DNA of 64,000 bases, taken from assembly GCA_001657325.1 (NCBI GenBank), contig LWRO01000002.1, positions 34,268-98,267 on the forward strand. Reading direction: 5' to 3'. Positions within the stretch are counted from its first letter, which is position 1, and the number at the start of each line of letters is the position of its first letter. Under the pieces are notes generated by a model, which was given only the letters and a program-made list of their open reading frames with translations, searched no databases and was not told the DNA's origin. A program made the translations under genes and the position numbers. Of this stretch, positions 8,921-19,047 are shown in pieces. This DNA comes from Geitlerinema sp. BBD 1991-9. Its GTDB lineage: Bacteria; Cyanobacteriota; Cyanobacteriia; Cyanobacteriales; Geitlerinemataceae.

Positions 8921-9316
8921 GTGAAAAGCAAATTAGTCAGTTGTCTATTGACCACCAGTAAACTGACAAGTTGTCTGCTGGTCTCGATCGTTCTCTTCAC
9001 CTCTCCCACAGAGGCGGCGAACCGCGAAGACGTGGTGCGACGCTGTCTCAACGGACTGTTATACACCGACATCGACTACAACGGCGATCCGGGTTTTAAC
9101 GCCGAGTACACCGTCGTCAGTCAGTCCTCGGCAGCTTTAGCCTGTGAAGGCGTTCGCACTCGATCGCAAGCCTCGGAAATCCGGCGATGCGTACTGGGCG
9201 TACTGTACACCGATATCAACTACGACGGCTCGCCGGGTTTCAACGCTCAACGCACAGAAATCGCACCCGAAGCCGCCGCAAGAGCCTGTCGGATTTGTCC
9301 GACGAACCGTTATTGA
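8921..9316 (+). CDS. Small secreted protein with two Cys-containing repeats
   Basis: A 131-residue protein from a GTG start. Residues 1-33 look like a signal peptide (basic start, hydrophobic stretch LLVSIVLFTSP, small residues before the presumed cleavage after TEA). The mature part is two tandem repeats of about 45 residues. Each has RRC, then LLYTDIDYNGDPGFNA or the close variant VLYTDINYDGSPGFNA, and a second Cys near the end, suggesting a disulphide per repeat. The function is unknown; the DxDxNGDPGF pattern could bind a cation, which is inference. It is followed on the same strand by alr after about 100 bases. Confidence 0.75.
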   Translation: MKSKLVSCLLTTSKLTSCLLVSIVLFTSPTEAANREDVVRRCLNGLLYTDIDYNGDPGFNAEYTVVSQSSAALACEGVRTRSQASEIRRCVLGVLYTDINYDGSPGFNAQRTEIAPEAAARACRICPTNRY

Positions 9317-9413
9317 TAACCTGTTGTAAATCCTACCTCCTATCGCTGATGCTCCCTCACACGGCGCGTACCGTAAACTAGGCAAGCAAGAGTGAGTGAG
9401 GAGTGTCATCGAT

Positions 9414-10601
9414 ATGCTCAGTTGGGAGCGCATCGTTAAAATTAGTGACGATCGAGGTCTCGAAGAAACCATTCGCGAAAGAGCCTGGGTCGAGATCGAC
9501 CTATCTGCTTTAGCACAAAACGTGCAAAATATCAAGAGCCTGTTGTCGCAAAACACAGCTTTAATGGCAGTTGTCAAAGCGGATGCTTACGGACACGGTG
9601 CAATTCCCGTGGCGCAATGCGTTCTCAAAGCGGGCGCGAGTTGGTTGGGCGTCGCCACCATTCCTGAAGGAATCGAACTGCGCCAAGCGGGAATTTCCGC
9701 CCCTATTCTCATTCTCGGTGCCACGACAACAACCGAACAACTGCGGGCGTTAGTACGTTGGAACCTGCAACCGACTCTGTGCAGCCACCAACAAGCCCTC
9801 GTTTTTTCCGAAGCCTTAACTCCAGACGATCCACCGTTACCCGTTCACCTGAAACTCGACACGGGAATGTCGCGGTTGGGGGTTCTCTGGGAAGACGCGG
9901 TAGACTTCGCGCAATGGGTGCAACGTCTCCCAAATTTAGAAATTGCCAGCGTCTATTCTCACTTTGCCACGGCGGACGATCCCGATGCGACCGTCATGGA
10001 ACAGCAACACCGACGGTTTCAAACGGCGATCGATCGAATTCGCCAAGCGGGTATAGCACTTCCTTGTTTGCACGTTAGTAATTCAGCAGCCACCCTGTCT
10101 TCAACGACGCTTCATTACGATATGGTACGGGTTGGGTTGGCACTTTACGGGCTTTATCCCGCCCCTCACCTTCGATCGACTGTCGATTTACGTCCGGTGA
10201 TGCAAGTTAAAGCTCGAATCGCTCAACTCAAAACGGTTCCAGTCGGAACGGGAATCAGTTACGGACACCATTTCGTCACGCAACGGGATACGCGCCTCGC
10301 AGTGGTCGGGATCGGTTACGCCGATGGTGTCCCGCGCAATCTCTCGAATCAGATGGACGTTTTGGTGTCTCGGAGTGGGCGAGTGTGGCGCGTTCCCCAA
10401 GCCGGTGCGATTACGATGGATCAAATCATGCTCGACGTGACGGACGTTCCCCATTTAAGCGTGGGTGATGTGGTGACTGTTTTAGGACAGCAGGGACGCG
10501 AGCGAATTTCAGCGGACAACTGGGCGCAAACCCTCAATACCATTTCTTGGGAAATTCTCTGTGGGTTCAAGCACCGACTTCCTCGGGTTCGGGTTGGATA
10601 G
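9414..10601 (+). CDS. alr: Alanine racemase
   Basis: PLP enzyme interconverting L- and D-alanine for peptidoglycan synthesis. The fold-type III signature AVVKADAYGHGA carries the PLP lysine K55, and the second catalytic base is Tyr283 in GISYGHHF. The product is about 395 residues, the usual length. The frame opens at a GTG at 9396, but the ATG at 9414 has a GAGGAG ribosome-binding site about ten bases upstream, so it is preferred. The gene converges with the PfkB kinase gene, with a 32-base perfect palindrome between them. Confidence 0.95.
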   Translation: MLSWERIVKISDDRGLEETIRERAWVEIDLSALAQNVQNIKSLLSQNTALMAVVKADAYGHGAIPVAQCVLKAGASWLGVATIPEGIELRQAGISAPILILGATTTTEQLRALVRWNLQPTLCSHQQALVFSEALTPDDPPLPVHLKLDTGMSRLGVLWEDAVDFAQWVQRLPNLEIASVYSHFATADDPDATVMEQQHRRFQTAIDRIRQAGIALPCLHVSNSAATLSSTTLHYDMVRVGLALYGLYPAPHLRSTVDLRPVMQVKARIAQLKTVPVGTGISYGHHFVTQRDTRLAVVGIGYADGVPRNLSNQMDVLVSRSGRVWRVPQAGAITMDQIMLDVTDVPHLSVGDVVTVLGQQGRERISADNWAQTLNTISWEILCGFKHRLPRVRVG

Positions 10602-10637
10602 CCGATTCCCAGCCGGAAAGGGGCATTTTTTTCGCGC

Positions 10638-10669
10638 TTCAAGCGATGTTCGATCGAACATCGCTTGAA
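10638..10669. terminator. Perfect 32-bp palindrome between convergent genes
   Basis: The sequence is fully self-complementary around a central CGATCG (10651-10656) and would form a 13-16 bp hairpin. It lies between the alr and PfkB kinase stops. A T-run (about 10626-10632) lies on the wrong side for either strand, so a bidirectional terminator role is likely but not canonical. Confidence 0.6.
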
Positions 10670-10673
10670 CGGG

Positions 10674-11660
10674 TTAAGCCGCTAACAGCGATTGCGTTTC
10701 ATCCGGTTCCAACCGAGGACCGAAACTCGAAACGACGCGAGCCGCAGCACGAGAGGCGAGATTTCCCGCTGCTTTAAAACTCATACCGTGCGTCATCCCG
10801 TACAACAGAGCGCCGGCATACATATCCCCCGCACCCACAGTATCGATTGCCGTCACTGAAACCCCCGGAATTTCTACGATCGAGCGACCGTCAAAAATCA
10901 CAGAACCCTGCGCGCCGCGCGTGATGGCAAACTGTCCGGCGAGGGTTTTCAAATACTCGATCGCGCCATCGATATCCTCAGTCCCCGCCAGTTTTAACGC
11001 CTCACTTTCGTTGGCAAAAATAAAATCCAACCCCGAACCAATCATCTCTAACAAACCCGGTTTGAAAAACTCGACCATGTTCGGGTCAGACAAAGACAGT
11101 GAGGTTTGAACACCGGCCTGGCGAGCGATTTCACGCGCTTCGATCGCCGCCGCTTTCCCCGGCGACGAAGCCACCAAATAGCCTTCAATATAAAGATAGT
11201 CCGACGCTGCGATCGATTCGGGAACGAGATCGCTCGTCGAGAAATCCGCCGAAATTCCCAAATGCGTGTTCATGGTTCGATCGGCATCGGGCGTGACGAA
11301 AACCAGACATTTCCCGGTTACCCCATCGAGACGGTTTTCAGCTCGGACGTTCGTATCGACGCCGCAACGCTGCAAATCGTCCAGATAAAACAAGCCCGTC
11401 TCGTCATCTGCCACGCGACAGGAATAAAAGCTTTTTCCACCAAACTGACTGACTGCGATCGCGGTATTCGCCGACGATCCCCCCGATGCTTTTTTGACCT
11501 CGTATTTCACAAAAGCGTCAACGAGTTCGTGGTGGCGATCTTCGTCGATTAAAGTCATCACGCCTTTGTCGATTTTAAAATTCGATAAGAGATCTGCCGA
11601 CACCTCGAATTCCATATCGACGAGCGCGTTACCAATAGCGTAAACGTGATATCGATTCAT
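10674..11660 (-). CDS. PfkB-family carbohydrate/nucleoside kinase (adenosine kinase type)
   Basis: A 328-residue ribokinase-superfamily enzyme that would phosphorylate a sugar or nucleoside with ATP. The N-terminal signature AIGNALVDMEFEV, the GGSSANTA substrate loop near residue 60, and the C-terminal DTVGAGDMYAGALLYG motif with the catalytic Asp near residue 278 are all present. Cyanobacterial orthologues are commonly annotated adenosine kinase, but the substrate is not proven by sequence. It lies downstream of purA and rplY on the same strand, which fits purine salvage, although a terminator separates it from rplY. Confidence 0.9.
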   Translation of the reverse strand: MNRYHVYAIGNALVDMEFEVSADLLSNFKIDKGVMTLIDEDRHHELVDAFVKYEVKKASGGSSANTAIAVSQFGGKSFYSCRVADDETGLFYLDDLQRCGVDTNVRAENRLDGVTGKCLVFVTPDADRTMNTHLGISADFSTSDLVPESIAASDYLYIEGYLVASSPGKAAAIEAREIARQAGVQTSLSLSDPNMVEFFKPGLLEMIGSGLDFIFANESEALKLAGTEDIDGAIEYLKTLAGQFAITRGAQGSVIFDGRSIVEIPGVSVTAIDTVGAGDMYAGALLYGMTHGMSFKAAGNLASRAAARVVSSFGPRLEPDETQSLLAA

Positions 11661-11702
11661 ATTTCAATACTGCGGTCGAAGTCGCCTCGATTGTATCATC
11701 AC

Positions 11703-11729
11703 AAAAAAACCAGGGTAACACCCTGGTTT
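11703..11729 (-). terminator. Intrinsic terminator after rplY
   Basis: AAACCAGGGT (11707-11716) pairs perfectly with 11720-11729 around a 3-base loop, followed on the minus strand by a run of seven T. Confidence 0.93.
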
Positions 11730-11753
11730 GGGAAGAAAGCGTGTCTCAATCTC

Positions 11754-12356
11754 TTACGCTTCCGCTTCACCCACTGCGGCTTCCAAATCTTCAGCCTTCA
11801 TCCCACGAGGTGCAGAGACAGAGGCAATTAACACATCAGCTTCCATCACCGCTTCAACTTCTTCGGGTAATTGAATGTCGCTGAGGTGCAAACTTTGACC
11901 CATTCTCAGTTGAGACACGTCGATATCTAAACTGTCGGGAATTTTATTGGGAGGACATTTCAGGGTCAGTTGCGTCACCTGAGTATCGAAAAGTCCGCCT
12001 TGCTTGACCCCGATCGGCTCGCCGACGAAGTGCAACGGAAGATCGACTTGCACGCTGTCCTGAGACGCGATCGAGAAAAAGCTCAAATGAAAGGGAAAGC
12101 CTTTCCAAGGATGCATTTGAATTTCCCGAAGAAGCGTTTTCCCGCTCCAGGATATCTCAGGAATATTCAATTCAATTAAACTGCTGCTGGCTGACGGATC
12201 TTTGAGCAGCTTTTGAACGGATTTTTCATCGACCACGATCGAAACAGAATTCGTACCGTCATGGCCGTACAGCACTGCCGGAATCCACCCGTTGCGGCGT
12301 AGGGCGTTGGGCTTGCTGCCTTCAGGTCTCGATTTACACTCTAAGGTCAGTTCCAC
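11754..12356 (-). CDS. rplY: 50S ribosomal protein L25/general stress protein Ctc
   Basis: A 200-residue long-form L25 (Ctc/TL5 type) that binds 5S rRNA. The N-terminal L25 domain (about residues 1-90) has the typical SKPNALRRNGWIPAVLYG segment and LLREIQMHPWKG block; the C-terminal TL5 beta domain follows and the protein ends in an acidic, Ala-rich tail. The start is a GTG. It lies about 115 bases downstream of purA on the same strand and ends in a strong terminator, so purA-rplY may be one transcript. Confidence 0.95.
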   Translation of the reverse strand: MELTLECKSRPEGSKPNALRRNGWIPAVLYGHDGTNSVSIVVDEKSVQKLLKDPSASSSLIELNIPEISWSGKTLLREIQMHPWKGFPFHLSFFSIASQDSVQVDLPLHFVGEPIGVKQGGLFDTQVTQLTLKCPPNKIPDSLDIDVSQLRMGQSLHLSDIQLPEEVEAVMEADVLIASVSAPRGMKAEDLEAAVGEAEA

Positions 12357-12471
12357 GATCTTTTTGGGGTTTCGTTATCAAAGTCCAAGCATTCCATCTT
12401 ATCACAGTCATCAATGCTCCGACCCGACGACGGGAGAGAGGATCGATCTCTCAGCTGTGAAGACGAAGTCG

Positions 12472-13821
<1,350 letters not shown>

Positions 13822-13917
13822 TTATAAAATTCGAGTTTACACAATCGAGTATTATGTATAGTTTTTGCAACGTCTGTCAATACACAGCTCGTCAAACTTC
13901 GCAATCCTTATCATTGT

Positions 13918-15618
13918 CTAGATGCCGTGACTTTTGCCGATAACCCAGTGACGGCGGAAATAGCGGGCGAGCGAAGATTCGTCGAGAGCGAGATAAATCG
14001 GGCGCCCGTGAGGGCAGGTGCGAGGATTGCGAGTTTGTTGCCATCGATCGAGCAACGTTTGCATCTCGCGCAGGGTCAGAATCGTACCGTTCCGGATAGC
14101 GCTGCGGCAGGCAGTGGCCACCTGAGCCGCTTCGAGATCGGCTCCACCACTGAGTTCGAGGAGCGCGTCAGCACAATCGTCCCGACGCGCGAGGGGAGTC
14201 GGAGCTTGACGAATTGCCCACAACCCCTCTCCAAAGGGATCGACTTCGATGCCGAGCCGTTGTAGTTGTTCGATTTGCAGTGGTGTTAAGTGTTCGAGGA
14301 CGATGGGCGGTTCGAGTTCTAGGAGTTCCCATTGTGCCTGCAACTGTTCGTAAATTACCCGCTCGTGGGCGATGTGCTGTTCGACCAACCAAAGCCCCCC
14401 AGGATGTTCGGCCACGATGTACGTGTTGTTCACCTGCCCGATCGCTCTGAGGGGAACGAGGGGAGCGCTCGATCGATCTTCCGATGGCAATTCCGCCCGA
14501 TCGAGACGGTATTGACCTTTGGTTTCTGCAACGTTCAACAGTTGTCGGACTTGAGGAGAATCCGTCGGGGCGAGTTCGTTACGATCGAGACGCAACGCTC
14601 GATCGATGGCTGCGGCGAGGCGTTGTTGCCAGACCTCGACGTGACGCAAATAAACATCCGTTTTGGCTGGATGGCGGTTCCAGTCGATCTCGTCCGGGGC
14701 AACGTGCAGGTGAACGAAACACAGGGGATAGCGGTGACGGGGAAGCGTCCGCGACGTCGCAGACAGAACGGTTTGTTCTAAGTCTGGTAAGTTCACCACA
14801 CGGCCGTTAATCGCAAATTTCAGCCAATCGAGCCGGTGGCGGTGACATCGATGGGGCGCTCCGAGGACTAATTCTAAATCGGCGGTTTCGCCTTCTTCCG
14901 ACGGAACTTCCGCGCCACTGCGCGACCGCACGTATCGCAAATCTGACAGTAACACCCCTCGAAGCAATTGTACGAGAATCTGTCGCGGCGTTTGACCGGG
15001 ACTGATGGCAAACCACCGTTTGCCCGGCTTCCAAACTTGCCAAGTGACGTGAGGATGGCACAGAGCGAGGTGCTGAACGGTCCACTGAACAGCTCGCCAT
15101 TGCTGTGCGGGACTGGGGAGTGCCTCGCGACGACCCGGCCAGTCGCAAAACAGATCGCGAACGGAGACGATCGTGCCTGGGGCCATGGCAACCGGGGCGA
15201 TCGACGTCAGTTTTCCCGTTCGATCGTAGCGAACGCACCAACCGTCGCCGTCGACGGTGCGACTGTGGATTTCCAAGCGAGCCAGGTTTGCCAAGCTGTG
15301 CAGCGCTTCGCCGCGAAAGCCCAAACTGGTAATGCGGTGAAGATCGTCGAAGCGGTGAATTTTGCTAGTGCTGTGGGCGATAGCGGCTTGGCGCAAGTTG
15401 TCGGGGGTCATCCCACAACCGTTATCGGCAACGCGAACGAGCCATCGATCGAGATCGATCGAAACCACGAGGCGCGTCGCTCCCGCATCGATCGCATTTT
15501 CAGCCAACTCTCGCACCACCGCCGCCAGAGAGTCGATGACTTCCCCCGCCGCAATCGCTCGCACCACGTCAGAGGGCAACGGTTGAATCGTGCGATCGGA
15601 GTCAAAAACAGACGACAT
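13918..15618 (-). CDS. mutL: DNA mismatch repair protein MutL
   Basis: About 566 residues. The N-terminal GHKL ATPase is complete: ELAENAIDAGA (about residues 35-45), DNGCGM, and TSLGFRGEALHSLA. The C-terminal dimerisation/endonuclease domain contains EQHIAHERVIYEQL, close to the DQHAxxExxxxE nicking motif but with Glu in place of the first Asp, and CPHGRP near the end. The protein would couple MutS mismatch recognition to strand incision. The frame extends to 15693, but the ATG at 15618 starts just before the conserved IQPLPSDVVRAIAAGEV segment. It is divergent from the CAAD gene. Confidence 0.94.
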   Translation of the reverse strand: MSSVFDSDRTIQPLPSDVVRAIAAGEVIDSLAAVVRELAENAIDAGATRLVVSIDLDRWLVRVADNGCGMTPDNLRQAAIAHSTSKIHRFDDLHRITSLGFRGEALHSLANLARLEIHSRTVDGDGWCVRYDRTGKLTSIAPVAMAPGTIVSVRDLFCDWPGRREALPSPAQQWRAVQWTVQHLALCHPHVTWQVWKPGKRWFAISPGQTPRQILVQLLRGVLLSDLRYVRSRSGAEVPSEEGETADLELVLGAPHRCHRHRLDWLKFAINGRVVNLPDLEQTVLSATSRTLPRHRYPLCFVHLHVAPDEIDWNRHPAKTDVYLRHVEVWQQRLAAAIDRALRLDRNELAPTDSPQVRQLLNVAETKGQYRLDRAELPSEDRSSAPLVPLRAIGQVNNTYIVAEHPGGLWLVEQHIAHERVIYEQLQAQWELLELEPPIVLEHLTPLQIEQLQRLGIEVDPFGEGLWAIRQAPTPLARRDDCADALLELSGGADLEAAQVATACRSAIRNGTILTLREMQTLLDRWQQTRNPRTCPHGRPIYLALDESSLARYFRRHWVIGKSHGI

Positions 15619-15823
15619 GAGGAATGGGGACATTAGCCCAGAAAAGTGATTTGGTTGCGAGAAGTGGCGAGTCGTTCTCTTGCAATTTTTCAATCTCTGC
15701 CTTAGTCTCAGAAAAGTTTAAACTCCCACACACGTCAGACCGATCGTAGAAGTATTCCGAGATGTTTTCGACGGCTCGGAAAGCTCTAATATAATCGACG
15801 TTGTCATTTACACGGTTCTCGCC

Positions 15824-16264
15824 ATGAGTCCAGAAACGAATCCTAACGGAGAACAAACCATGACTCCAGAAACTAGCGCTCCAGTTACTGTACCGTCGGA
15901 AGGGGGTCAGATCGTCCAAGCATCTGCTTCCGACTCAACCGGCGATCAGTTCCAGGAGGTCAAAACCCAAGTTCTCTCGATCCTTTCCGATCTGTTCAGC
16001 TACGTCGGTCAGTTCTTCTCAGAATATCAAAAACCGCTCGTCAACGTCGGATTGGTCGTGGGCGCGCTCATCGCCATTTATCTGACCGCCTCGATCGTCG
16101 ATGCCATCAACGACATCCCCCTTCTGTCGCCGCTCTTCGAGTTGGTGGGAATTGGCTACTCGGGTTGGTTTATTTTCCGCTACTTGCTCACCGCTGATGC
16201 CCGTAAGGAATTGCAAAACAAGGTTTCCGACTTTTCGGATAAAGTGACAGGTGCAAAGTCGTAA
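15824..16264 (+). CDS. CAAD-domain membrane protein
   Basis: A 146-residue protein with a disordered Thr/Ser-rich N-terminus (about 1-45) and two transmembrane helices (about 77-95 and 105-122) flanking the short turn segment DAINDIPLLSPLFELVGIGY. This layout is the Cyanobacterial Aminoacyl-tRNA synthetase Appended Domain, which anchors proteins in the thylakoid membrane; stand-alone CAAD proteins are the cyanobacterial relatives of CURT1 thylakoid-curvature proteins. A charged amphipathic C-terminal helix (ARKELQNKVSDFSDKV) follows. It is monocistronic, ending in a strong terminator. Confidence 0.88.
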   Translation: MSPETNPNGEQTMTPETSAPVTVPSEGGQIVQASASDSTGDQFQEVKTQVLSILSDLFSYVGQFFSEYQKPLVNVGLVVGALIAIYLTASIVDAINDIPLLSPLFELVGIGYSGWFIFRYLLTADARKELQNKVSDFSDKVTGAKS

Positions 16265-16304
16265 ATCACGACTCTATGGTAATCGCTCCTCAGTTAGGTA
16301 ATCG

Positions 16305-16332
16305 GGATGTAGCTTCGACTACATCCTTTTTT
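16305..16332 (+). terminator. Intrinsic terminator after the CAAD gene
   Basis: GGATGTAG (16305-16312) pairs with CTACATCC (16319-16326) around a CTTCGA loop, followed by six T. Confidence 0.95.
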
Positions 16333-16338
16333 GTACGA

Positions 16339-16390
16339 TCTGTCAGCCCAATTGTAGACCGACAACTTTGTAAAACTTTGGGTTGACAGA
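16339..16390. repeat. Imperfect inverted repeat
   Basis: TCTGTCAGCCCAA (16339-16351) and TTGGGTTGACAGA (16378-16390) are inverted copies with one mismatch, 26 bases apart. It may be a decayed relative of the GGGTTGA-ended elements at 5975 and 7112. Confidence 0.5.
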
Positions 16391-16458
16391 CTCAGAGCAT
16401 AAGGGATTCCATCACGACTTCGAGAAAAAATAGTTTTGATGACGGTTGAACCTTCAAA

Positions 16459-17034
16459 ATGCTGTTCGAGATTGTATCAATATCATGGCTTTTAGCGAGC
16501 GAGATTTCGATCGATCCGATCCTCGTCGAGAGATCGATCTCAACATTCGATAACTGCTCGAACGATCTTTTCAAGCTCAGTCAATCGATCGACTCTTTTG
16601 AAAATATCGTTTACGACACCTATTACAACAGGCGATTTAACTTTTCTGTAGACTATCCTAGCGGATTGCTTTTAGCTCAAGGAGAATCGATTAACGGTGA
16701 CGGACAATCTTTTTTAGCACCTGACAGAAGCATTGCGATGGTTGTTTTTGGGCAGCACAATCGTGACAATCTTAATATTGAAGCTTTATATCAAAACGCG
16801 CTAATAAATTTTAACAATCCAGAACACTCCAAAATTATAACTTACCAAATACAACACGATAATTGGTTTGTTATCTCTGGATATTCAAACGATCTCGTAT
16901 TTTACCAACGTACGATTTTAGAGGGCAATATCATTCAAACCCTAACGATCGAATACAATGCCGCACTACAGCCAGAATTCGACGATATTGTTACTGAAAT
17001 TTCTCGATCGTTTCGCAGCACCAATCCGAGATAA
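16459..17034 (+). CDS. Unknown probably exported protein, 191 aa
   Basis: The N-terminus MLFEIVSISWLLASEIS is hydrophobic and may be a weak signal peptide. The body contains YYNRRFNFSVDYPSGLL, a motif recurring in secreted bacterial proteins with a PsbP/MogI-like alpha-beta layout, followed by FLAPDRSIAMVVFG. The region is lower in GC than its neighbours. The gene ends eight bases before the target-site duplication of a MITE. I do not recognise a specific function; envelope localisation is inference. Confidence 0.65.
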   Translation: MLFEIVSISWLLASEISIDPILVERSISTFDNCSNDLFKLSQSIDSFENIVYDTYYNRRFNFSVDYPSGLLLAQGESINGDGQSFLAPDRSIAMVVFGQHNRDNLNIEALYQNALINFNNPEHSKIITYQIQHDNWFVISGYSNDLVFYQRTILEGNIIQTLTIEYNAALQPEFDDIVTEISRSFRSTNPR

Positions 17035-17042
17035 AGATCGCC

Positions 17043-17134
17043 CATAAAATGGGTACATCTCAAGTTCTTAGAATGACCCCTCCGCCTTCGGCGGAGGGGT
17101 TCCGATTGCCAAAGTGAGATGCACCCCATAAAAT
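17043..17134. mobile_element. Intact MITE with 12-bp TIRs and 8-bp target-site duplication
   Basis: The element is 17051-17126 (76 bp). Its ends GGGTACATCTCA (17051-17062) and TGAGATGCACCC (17115-17126) are inverted with one mismatch. It is flanked by the perfect direct repeat CATAAAAT at 17043-17050 and 17127-17134, the expected footprint of a transposition event. A 10-bp stem (CCCCTCCGCC with its complement, 17077-17099) occupies the centre and could act as a terminator. It carries no gene, so a transposase would have to act in trans. Confidence 0.88.
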
Positions 17135-17206
17135 ATCGAACTTTCTAGAATTGGCGATTTAGCGTGTAGCGTTCGATCGTCCCGAGCGGTCATACCATCA
17201 CGGACG

Positions 17207-18022
17207 CTACAAATTGAGGCTCGTACTCGATCGTTGTAACACGATCGCTCGATCGCCGACAATGGGATTTCGCGCGAGTAAAGTTCCGCCCTCGTCAGTA
17301 ATTTCAACATGAGTAAAATCGAGAGACTTCGCTTTTCCCCATAACTCGTTTGCCAATCGATCTTGTTGAATCGGATCGAGATCGTACCACTGCGATTTCA
17401 GACTGACACGCAATCGATCGGCTTCAAAATCCGCACTGACCGATCGGACGAACTCGTTATCTTCGTAAGGTTGTGCGACTTGCACGATCTGCGCTTGCAC
17501 CGCTGCGACGAGACGCTGTTCAGGAGTCAGAGACGGCGGTGCGAGTTCGACCGGTCGAGCAAAATCGGGTGAAGAGAGTTCCGAGGGAAGTTCTGATTCC
17601 GCTGAGGGTTTTAGAGTTTCCGGTTCCCGCACGTCCAGTTCGGGTTCTGATTCGGTCTCCGAAGGGGGTAGCGGAGGCAATTCTATCGGGGTTGGTGTCG
17701 GCGACTCTCGGACAGGGGGTTGCGGTTCGACGGGAAGCGGTTTCAAGACCACTTCCGGCGGCGTGGGTTCGGTAGACGGGAGCAGTAACGGAACCGCCAC
17801 CACTCCAACCCCGATGGCGACAACGAGCGCGCCCACCCACAGCAGTGGAGAAGAGAGGGGAGATCGAGTCGTTGCAGCCGATTCTGTCGCTTCCAATCGA
17901 TCGATCCATCCTTCCAGAACCGAAATCGTCGCCCGCAAAACCCGAATGAGTATCGATCGAACGACTCCAGGAGCCTGAGATACGTCAGACCGCTCGTCCG
18001 ATGGAGGTGGAGTTTGAGACAT
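17207..18022 (-). CDS. Membrane-anchored Pro-rich protein of unknown function
   Basis: A 271-residue product. Residues 1-55 are cytoplasmic and include the amphipathic segment SILIRVLRATISVLEGWIDRL. One transmembrane helix spans about 60-80 (LLWVGALVVAIGVGVVAVPLL). Residues 85-165 are a Pro/Glu-rich linker, and a conserved-looking globular domain (about 165-271) ends with SQWYDLDPIQQDRLANELW and a FTHVEITDEGG segment. The domain arrangement suggests a periplasmic or cell-wall-spanning linker, which is inference. It lies downstream of argF on the same strand only by position: the two converge in order argF then this gene is not the case, since this gene is read towards the left from 18022 after argF ends at 18127. 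Confidence 0.75.
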   Translation of the reverse strand: MSQTPPPSDERSDVSQAPGVVRSILIRVLRATISVLEGWIDRLEATESAATTRSPLSSPLLWVGALVVAIGVGVVAVPLLLPSTEPTPPEVVLKPLPVEPQPPVRESPTPTPIELPPLPPSETESEPELDVREPETLKPSAESELPSELSSPDFARPVELAPPSLTPEQRLVAAVQAQIVQVAQPYEDNEFVRSVSADFEADRLRVSLKSQWYDLDPIQQDRLANELWGKAKSLDFTHVEITDEGGTLLARNPIVGDRAIVLQRSSTSLNL

Positions 18023-18126
18023 AGCACCGTTCCCTCATGCCAACCGATTCGGAACCCATCGTATCAGGAGATGGCGAGATGGAGAGATTTCAGCTCGTCC
18101 CCTCATCCGATCGTCTTCCGATCCCA

Positions 18127-19047
18127 TCAGACAGCACCTAACAAACTTGCCAATAACGCCTTCTGAACGTGCATCCGATTTTCCGCTTGATCCCAAACGC
18201 GAGAATGCGATCCTTCAATGACCGACGCTGTAATTTCCTCGCCGCGATGTGCGGGGAGACAGTGGAGAACGATCGCCTTATCTGACGCTCGATCGAGTAA
18301 GGCCTCGTTCACCTGATAGGGCTGAAACAGCGGCATTCGATCGTCAGCTTCCGCTTCCTGACCCATACTCGCCCAAACATCCGTATAGATCGCGTCTACC
18401 TCTCGAACCGCCTCGATCGGATCGTGTGTGACCGTCACGTCACAACGTTCTCCCGCGAGCGCTTTGGCTTGCGCGACAATGTCCGGGTTCGGCTCGAATC
18501 CTTTCGGAGTCGCCACGCGCACGTTCGCACCGAGCATCGCACAACCGAGTAAAAGCGAATGAGCCACGTTATTACCATCGCCGACGTAAGCCAGCGTCGT
18601 CCCGTCGACGCGGCCGAAACACTCCTGTACCGTCAGCAAATCCGCCAAAGCCTGACAGGGATGAGCCAAATCTGTCAGTGCGTTAATAACGGGAATTTCA
18701 GCGTAGCGAGCAAACGTTTGCAAATCTTTTGGGTCGAACGTGCGAATCGCAACCACATCGAGATATCGATCGAGTACTCGCGCCGTATCCTCTAACGGCT
18801 CGCCACGACTGACCTGCGTCACGTTCGGATTGAGGTCGATGACTTGACCGCCGAGTTGGTACATCGCCACTGAAAAACTGACGCGAGTGCGAGTCGAAGC
18901 CTTGTAAAACAACAATCCCAACACCTTACGACATTGAGGCGCAACGGTTCCCGCTTTCATCTGAGCGGCCAAGTTCAACACCTCTGACACCTCGTTAGGG
19001 CTGAGGTCTGCTAGACTCAACAAATCACGTCCTTTCAATGCAGTCAT
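18127..19047 (-). CDS. argF: Ornithine carbamoyltransferase
   Basis: About 306 residues. The enzyme condenses ornithine with carbamoyl phosphate to citrulline in arginine synthesis. Signatures are the carbamoyl-phosphate loop STRTR near residues 50-54, HPCQALADLL near 126, a second-domain DVWASMGQE segment, and the catalytic HCLPAHRG near 262. The frame opens at a GTG at 19068, but the ATG at 19047 gives the family's usual start MTALKGRDLLSLADL; a GAGGAG lies about 13 bases upstream. The next gene on this strand begins about 105 bases downstream. Confidence 0.96.
   Translation of the reverse strand: MTALKGRDLLSLADLSPNEVSEVLNLAAQMKAGTVAPQCRKVLGLLFYKASTRTRVSFSVAMYQLGGQVIDLNPNVTQVSRGEPLEDTARVLDRYLDVVAIRTFDPKDLQTFARYAEIPVINALTDLAHPCQALADLLTVQECFGRVDGTTLAYVGDGNNVAHSLLLGCAMLGANVRVATPKGFEPNPDIVAQAKALAGERCDVTVTHDPIEAVREVDAIYTDVWASMGQEAEADDRMPLFQPYQVNEALLDRASDKAIVLHCLPAHRGEEITASVIEGSHSRVWDQAENRMHVQKALLASLLGAV

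Noticed and set aside
14968..15636. 222-residue plus-strand frame inside mutL
   Set aside because: Antisense shadow of the conserved MutL ATPase domain.
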